Positions 57,542-64,000 of a DNA stretch of 64,000 bases are shown here, one piece after another. The position numbers and the translations under genes are program-made. The notes under the pieces are model-generated. The model was not told the origin of the DNA. It worked only from the letters and a program-made list of their open reading frames with translations, and made no database searches. Origin of the DNA: Laccaria trichodermophora (lineage: Eukaryota; Basidiomycota; Agaricomycetes; Agaricales; Hydnangiaceae); NCBI GenBank assembly GCA_018417955.1, contig JACTVC010000013.1, forward strand, positions 1,324,633-1,388,632, read 5' to 3'. The stretch's first letter is position 1. Every line of letters begins with the position of its first letter.

Positions 57542-60500
57542 ATGCTTTTTTCCGACCAGTCTTTCAAGCTTGGCAGCAATTCTGTGTCAACCGTCGTTAC
57601 TGGGTACTCGGAGTCTGCTGTTTCGGACCATTACTTGCACTCCCATGGATTCCTATCTGCCGTCAATCATGGTATTTATTCTGAATCTGTCTCTGTTCAA
57701 ACTGTGGGCGGTTACTTTACCTGTCTTGTTGATTTCAAAGTCTCCGAACTACCGCCTGGTGTAGACGTTGCTCTGGGGCTTGATTGGCTTTCCTTCTTCC
57801 GAGAGTATCTGTATGCGTCGGGCGTCTCTTTCCCTCTGTCAACATCAGAGATCCCTTCGTCGTCCAGTGGCGTCGACGTACCATCGGTGAGTAATTTTTG
57901 TATTTGGTCACACCATCTTCTTATTTCCAGTTTACACGCGACGCCGCGTCCGATCGTCGTACTACGCGCTCGGATGACAATGAACGGATGGAATGCACGG
58001 AAAGTGTTACTGCTGTCGACAGTGGGTACGACGATCTTGGGACTGATTGCACGGAACGTGCTCTGTCCACTATCAGACAAATTTTTTGCGACCACAACCC
58101 TGAAACCACCTTTTTCCAGAATACTACCGTTTTAAACGATTTGTTAGAGAAACACGCTGTAAACTACGAACGTTGTGACGTCCGGGAACAGCGTTCGATA
58201 CTCGTCCATCACTTATTACATGGCATGTGTTCACAGCAACAAGGCATCGGCTGCAAGACTTTGTGTAAGAGAAAAACCAAAATGAACTCATTGGGTGTGG
58301 TAATTTCAAAATTTGTTCTTGATGAGTTCGTTGCGGGTAGCATTTCACTCGACACTTTCAAAGAAATTTGTTATGCTTTGAGGTTTCGTATGCCAGCCGA
58401 TTCGTCATACAATGTCCGGGAAGAGCTTGAAAATTTTTACAATGAACGCCTTTTAAATTTGAGCGGTGACATGATGCCAAAAGATATAATCGGGTGTCTT
58501 AACAAACAAGAAACTATGATCAAATCTTCTCTTTTAGCTTTAGCTGGTCTTCACGGCGTTCGATTTTCGGGTTCGTTGAATGATTTAAGGGACCGTTTAT
58601 TCCATCATATCTGTACGGGTGGTTGCAAGGCTGTGTTGGATGACAATGTCGAATCAGAAACTTGTCGCGATGTCGTCAATCAGCTGCCGTCTACTCAGAG
58701 TGATGACTTTGCGCTGACGTTGTTAGCATCAATTGTTCACCGTTTGTCAAGGAAAATGTTGCGCCGCGTTGCCGAGTTAAGACGCATAGATTTCTTGCCT
58801 TCTGAATCAACGTCAAGGTTAAGACGCCTCGTGAAGAAGCATATTGTTTCAACTGCGAAAGGAAAACGCACCCTTGAGCGGTTTAATTTGCATCACGCTA
58901 TTGACGATCGTCAGAGCGAACTCAATCGAATCCGAGCAACATGGCCTGAAAGAAAATCAAATAAGTTCTTAGAAAACCTCATCAGTCAATTCAAAACTGA
59001 AACATCGTCGGATACGTTGGCAGCCTCCACTTGTGCATCTTGTGGAAAAAACACTCTGAAATCAGAAATTTCAACAGTACCATTAGACGAGATAGATTTA
59101 TCGATATTGCAGAGACCAGATCGGGCTAAAGCGGACTCGGATAATGAACCTGCTGATGACGCTCCTCCGAATATTGATCCACCTCCTTGGCTACATCCCG
59201 ACATGTTATCTCCCCCTATGCCGTTTAACAGTGGTGAGTTAGAAGATATTCTGGTGGATCCGGAAGGTGTCAGAAACTCATCTGACGGTAGCCCGTATGC
59301 TCTTTCTTTGTGTTCTTTGTGTAATACAGATTTACGTGCCCATAGGCTTCCACAGATGGCAATAGCCAACCGACTGTTGTTAGGTGATATACCTGATGTT
59401 TTATTGGATCTTACAACGGTTGAAGAATCTATGATCAGTCTCTGTCGAGCGAAAGGTACGTTAATACATCTGAAAGCAAATGGATCAGATGACGTTGGCG
59501 AAGGATCTACAAGTAGGGTAATGCCGAACCATCAAAGAGGCATGAGAGGACACGTTATTATGCATGCCCAGCGTCCTGACGTTGTCGCTGAAATTCTTCC
59601 ACCATCTATTGAAGAAATTGTAGCACCAATCTGTGTGATATACAGTGGCTCAAGAGCTCCTACGCAGGAATGGTTACAAAACAAAGCACAACCCCTTGCC
59701 GTCAGAGCTGACAAAGTTAGAAAGGCGCTTAAATGGCTAAAAAAGCATAATTATTTGTATAGACATATTACCATCAATGGACACGTTCTTAACGAGATTG
59801 AACGGCTAGGTCATTTACCCTTTCATATCGAGCACATCCAAGAGCATCCACGTGATTCTGACGCACTAACAAGTGGTTATGCGGATGATGACATTCAGAC
59901 TGACACGCAAGGAGCTGATGAGAAAATTCCTTTTGAGAGTGTTTTAATAACAGACGTAGATGGGCATGCATCTTCTAATGTATTGCGTGCTGCTGCCATT
60001 CGCCATTTCAACAATGTAGAAAAAGGTTATCTCGAAGTGCCTCATAATGCTAAACCTGAGAATGAATTTTGGAATCCACAGTTATTCCCCAAACTATATC
60101 CAACTCTGTTTCCATATGGCATCGGTGGATTTGAAGACCATCGTAGATCGCGCCGCATATCTCTAAGAAGTCAAATACGGCATTTTTTGAGTCTCAGTGA
60201 TAGGCGATTTCAGACACATCCCTCATTCATGTTTATGGCTTTTAATGTTCTTCAAAGACGACAAGTTTTGTTGAATGCGAGTGTCAAAATGAAAAAGTCG
60301 ACATTTCAAGACATCGCCGCAGATTTTGTCGGTATTTCTGTCAGTGACATTGAAGCCGTTACAAAGCGGGTTACTCAAGGAGATTACACTACTGCATATT
60401 CCAGCAACGAAAAACGCGTGCTCAGACTCATGAGAGAAGTTAAATTGATAAACAGAAACGTACAGGGCTCCAACGCCGCACGGCTTAGCATGAGAAATGA

Positions 60501-63500
60501 AATTCGTGCTTTAATGATTGCACACGGATTTCCAAGTTTTTTTATAACGATAAACCCTGCAGATATATATAACCCATTGGTGAAATTCCTGGCTGGACAC
60601 GAAATTGATGTTGATAAACTGTTACCGGCTGACGTTCCCAATTATTGGGATCAATCCGTGTTAATAGCAAAGAATCCTGTCATTGCCGCAAAATTTTTTA
60701 ATATATATGTTAAGGCGTTTATTAAAACTGTTTTAGGTTTCGACATCGAACGCAAAAACTTGGAAGGTGGAGTCTTGGGTGTTGTTAAAGCTCATTATGG
60801 ATGTGTCGAGGCTCAAGGGAGAGGGACGCTGCATTGTCATATGATGGTTTGGCTGGAGGGCGGCCTCGATCCTAACGCCTTAAAGAAAAAACTGTTAAAG
60901 CAACCCGGGGGCGAGTTCCAACAACGTTTAATTGATTATCTAGACAGCGTGATTGAAACCGAATTGCCGTCTAATCAAACCGATGATATGACAGATGATG
61001 ACGAGGATAGTGCTCACCCCTGTCAGACCAGGGGACCATATCAGCACAACGGCGAGATCGAGACATCATATGCCCGACGAGTGGAGAAAGACTATATTCA
61101 TTTGGCAGAAACTTGTCAACGACACGAACATAAGCCCACCTGCTATAAAAATTGGCGTGGTCCTCCTGAGCCAAAAACTTGTAGATTTGAGTTAGATCCA
61201 GAACATAACATTGAAAAGACCACTGTCGATTCTGATACCGGTGAAATTACCTTGAGAAAACTCGACGGCATGGTAGCAAATTTCAATAGTACAATGTTAA
61301 AGGCTATACGATGCAACATGGACATCAAATTTTTGGGATCTGGGGCAGACGCAAAGGCAGTAATATATTACATTACTGATTACATCTCAAAATCACAATT
61401 AAAAGCTCACGTTGCATACGCGACACTAGAACTGGCGGTGAAACGTCTAGGCAAGTTTGACCCTACCGATGATGATGTCAGCGTCGCGGCCAAGAAACTG
61501 TTAACAAAATGTGCTAATGCGATGATTGGTCTACAAGAGCTGTCTGCACCTCAAGTATCTTCGTATTTGTTGGGATTCGAAGACCACTTCACTAGTCACA
61601 ACTTTCAACAGCTGTTTTGGAAAGCGTTTGAAGCGCATTTAAATCGGGAAAGTCCAAGCCCTGAATGTTATCCAATGACAAACTACCAGCCTTCGAGCGG
61701 TCCATCAAGCAGCGAAAACACCCAAACTGAAGTGAATGAGATAAGCACGCACGAGAATGAGGAAGAGATTGGCATTGAAATTAACAGCGAAGGTGTGTTA
61801 ATCTCTAAAGGTGACCAGGTTGCGGATTATATATTCCGAGGTCCCGCGCTACAATCTTTAAATCTCTGGGATTTCGTGAGCCAGGTCGAGAAAATTCGCA
61901 AAACAAAGAAAAAACCTGCCGATTTTATGGACTCAACGGGCGAAAGCGAAGCTGAATCTGATGTTGAGGAAAGTACTGAGGAATGGGAGCTTGACGAAGA
62001 CAATGTCGAAAACACATTTGCTGATCTAGAAGACGGCGAAACAATTTTAAGTCTGACGGACAAATTAAGACCAACCTCTGATCTGCTACAAGAACACGTA
62101 CAAAGCGCAACACATATCTTACGGGTCCGTCAGCCCACACATCGAGTAGTTCCTGTGATGATTGGCCCTGCATTACCCCGGCGCCACGTAGAAGCTAACG
62201 CTGCTCAATACAGTCGTGCTATGTTGTTGTTGTTCAAACCTTGGCGAACAACGCTTGACCTCAAAGCTTTGAACGAAGATTGGGAAACGGCATTTAATAA
62301 CTTTACAAACTCACCCGAATGTGATACAGAAGTTGGTGAAATCATGAATAACATGCAGTTACTGCATGAATGCAAAGATAGCAGAGACTACCATATGAAA
62401 AACCGGAATAGGCGATCAAATGGAGTTGTATCGTCCGATATGATTGATGCTAGCCGGACAGCACAAGAAGACGACCTGAACGAGGCGATTCATGAAGACG
62501 CTCTGCGCGAATTGTTAATAACGATGGCAAATATGAACTCACAAAAAATTACGAAATCAAATGAGGACGTTCGGAACGTATTGAGCCATTTGGACAATAG
62601 TGGTTTGTGCGAAATACCCCAAACAGCGAGTGGGTTTGCTGAAGACAACGTTGTTGAGATAACAGGCACATCTGGATTAGATTACGAACAAATCTGGAAG
62701 AATGAATACAACGCGAGAAAACTCACATGGAAAAAAAATCAAATTGCGCTTGGTTTGAACGGTACTGGAACTTCGAATTCAGTTACCATTAGCGCTGTAG
62801 ATGCGATGAGAAATAGCTTGAACAACAACAGAGAACACGAACCACGTATTGTCTTAAATGCTGAGAACGCTGGCTCGCAATCTGAACATGAGCCTCCCAT
62901 CAACCACAGCACCATTCTCAGCAACAAATTAAATGACATCGAAGCGTTTGCTGCGGAATGGACGTTAAATCATGACCAGAAGTTGGCCTTCAAAATCGTT
63001 GCCGATCAATCAAACACGTTTAACAATGATCCGTTGAAAATGTATCTTGCTGGTCCGGCTGGTACAGGAAAAAGTAGGGTGTTCAACGCATTAAGAGCTT
63101 ATTTTAAAGCGAAGGGCGAAGAGCGACGTTTCCGTGTGTGTTCTTATATGGGCGTTGCTGCACGAAACGTAGGTGGTATGACATTACACGCCGCCCTTTG
63201 TTTTGGCCATAAGAAAAGACGTGTGACTGCAAAAGCGGACAATGAGCTTCGAGCCATGTGGGAGGGGGTCGACTTCCTTCTAATTGATGAAGTTTCAATG
63301 ATCAGCTGCGAATTTTTGTTCGAAATAAGTGAATCATTGTCAAGAGCTACAGGCAACCCTACCTCATTCGGCGGCATCAACGTTATTTTTGCTGGTGACT
63401 TCGCTCAATTGCCTCCTGTAAGACAGACGAGACTGTATAGCAACGTGAACACCCAGATCGGGGCAACGAAAGGCAACACACAAAAAAAAGTGATGGGAAA

Positions 63501-64000
63501 ATTGTTATGGCTTTCCGTAGACACTGTCGTTGAACTCACAGAACTAATGCGGCAAACAGGTTCTACTAATGATCGGTTTGTCGCATTGTTGGGAAGGCTT
63601 CGTAAAGGCCAATGTACTGAAGACGACTACGTGCTCCTGCAATCTAGAGTCATTTGTCCTGCAAAAGGAGTGACAGCCGCCAATGATCAGTGGAAATTCG
63701 CACCTCTGATCGTATCGGAGAACGCCACAAAGGAAGCACTCAACGAAAAAATGGCGGTTGCATTTGCAAAACATACGGGCCAAGACCTATTTTGGTATCA
63801 TGCCACGGATCGTGTACAAGACAAAATATTGACGGATGAAAACGTTCTAAAGCAGTTGGATGAACTCCCCGCTTCGCTGACTGGACAACGAATGGGAAAA
63901 ATACCGCTAGTGCTTGGCATGCCTGTCATGGTGACCCAAAATTTCGATGTCGAGGCCGGGATCGTTAATGGGAGTAAAGGCCATATCTATAAAATCAGAT
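57542..64000 (+). mobile_element. Helitron, left part with Rep-helicase gene; right end outside window
   Basis: Defined by the Rep-helicase coding sequence. The 5' TC terminus was not located and may be further left; the 3' hairpin and CTRR end lie beyond the window. Confidence 0.7.
57542..64000 (+). CDS. Helitron Rep/Pif1-helicase transposase, 3' end outside window
   Basis: Exon 1 57542-57886 (MLFSDQSFKLGSNSVSTVV...), a 44-nt GT...AG intron, then exon 2 from 57931 open to the window edge: at least 2,138 residues without a stop. Domains in order: an N-terminal region with DVALGLDWLSFFREY; two CxxC pairs (CASCGK near 59038, CSLCNTD near 59313); the Helitron-like N region with NPQLFPKLYPTLFPYGIGGF; the Rep domain with FFITINPADIYNPLV, the HUH-type motif GRGTLHCHMMVW (His codons 60832-60840) and the Tyr motif YYITDYISK near 61366. 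Then the Pif1-type SF1 helicase: Walker A LAGPAGTGKS (near 63048-63075), Walker B LLIDEVSMI, FAGDFAQLPPV, and GMPVMVTQNFDVEAGIVNGSKG at the edge. Rolling-circle transposase; all visible catalytic motifs are intact. Confidence 0.9.

Noticed and set aside
60995..61195. 66-codon plus-strand frame inside the Helitron
   Set aside because: Out of frame within the continuous Rep-helicase coding sequence.
1..64000. tRNA, rRNA or CRISPR loci
   Set aside because: No clear tRNA box pair, rRNA core sequence or regularly spaced repeat was seen by eye; a tRNA scan would settle it.

Overview
The window looks like chromosomal DNA of an agaricomycete (mushroom-forming basidiomycete). Genes are dense and on both strands, most are cut by several introns of about 45-65 nt with GT...AG ends, and several proteins match basidiomycete-type families (GGGGVGKS Ras, agaricomycete F-box-like families with CxNPxC tails, a hAT remnant, a Helitron). 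No rRNA, tRNA or CRISPR was recognised. All introns were inferred by eye from splice signals and protein continuity, so single boundaries may be off.

Layout. 1-4.4 kb: CAF120/Skg3-like PH-domain gene (minus, runs off the left edge). 4.7-5.5 kb: small four-exon MYND zinc-finger gene. 5.6-6.8 kb: hAT-derived element with a perfect 8-bp target duplication nested in a short inverted-repeat element. 7.7-13 kb: complex I NDUFB8-type subunit, a SAM methyltransferase and a PA2G4/EBP1-type protein. 13.2-14 kb: GPI-anchored wall-type protein. 14.4-22.5 kb: carbon-metabolism block of citrate synthase, MFS sugar transporter and intracellular-type GH13 alpha-amylase. 23-31 kb: coiled-coil protein, His/Met-rich protein, GNAT acetyltransferase, ILV5 (branched-chain amino acids) and trimethyllysine dioxygenase (carnitine synthesis). 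31.5-38.8 kb: very large PH-like protein and an alpha/beta hydrolase with a possible peroxisomal tail. 40.2-47.1 kb: URB1/NPA1 ribosome-biogenesis giant. 48.2-53 kb: homoaconitase LYS4, a DUF1295 membrane reductase and a Ras paralogue.

Two segments are internally deleted copies of neighbouring genes: a piece of the URB1 3' end (about 39.9-40.05 kb) and a LYS4 5' half fused to the DUF1295 5' end (about 53.15-53.6 kb). The right end (53.8-64 kb) is accessory DNA: two copies of a two-gene module of unknown function, followed by a Helitron Rep-helicase gene that stays open for more than 6 kb and leaves the window.

Most unusual points: a Ras protein whose DTAGQ switch-II motif reads ETPSQ; the paired unknown families beside a seemingly intact Helitron; a possible retropepsin-derived domain at the Helitron N-terminus; and an ILV5 intron with an apparent GA donor.
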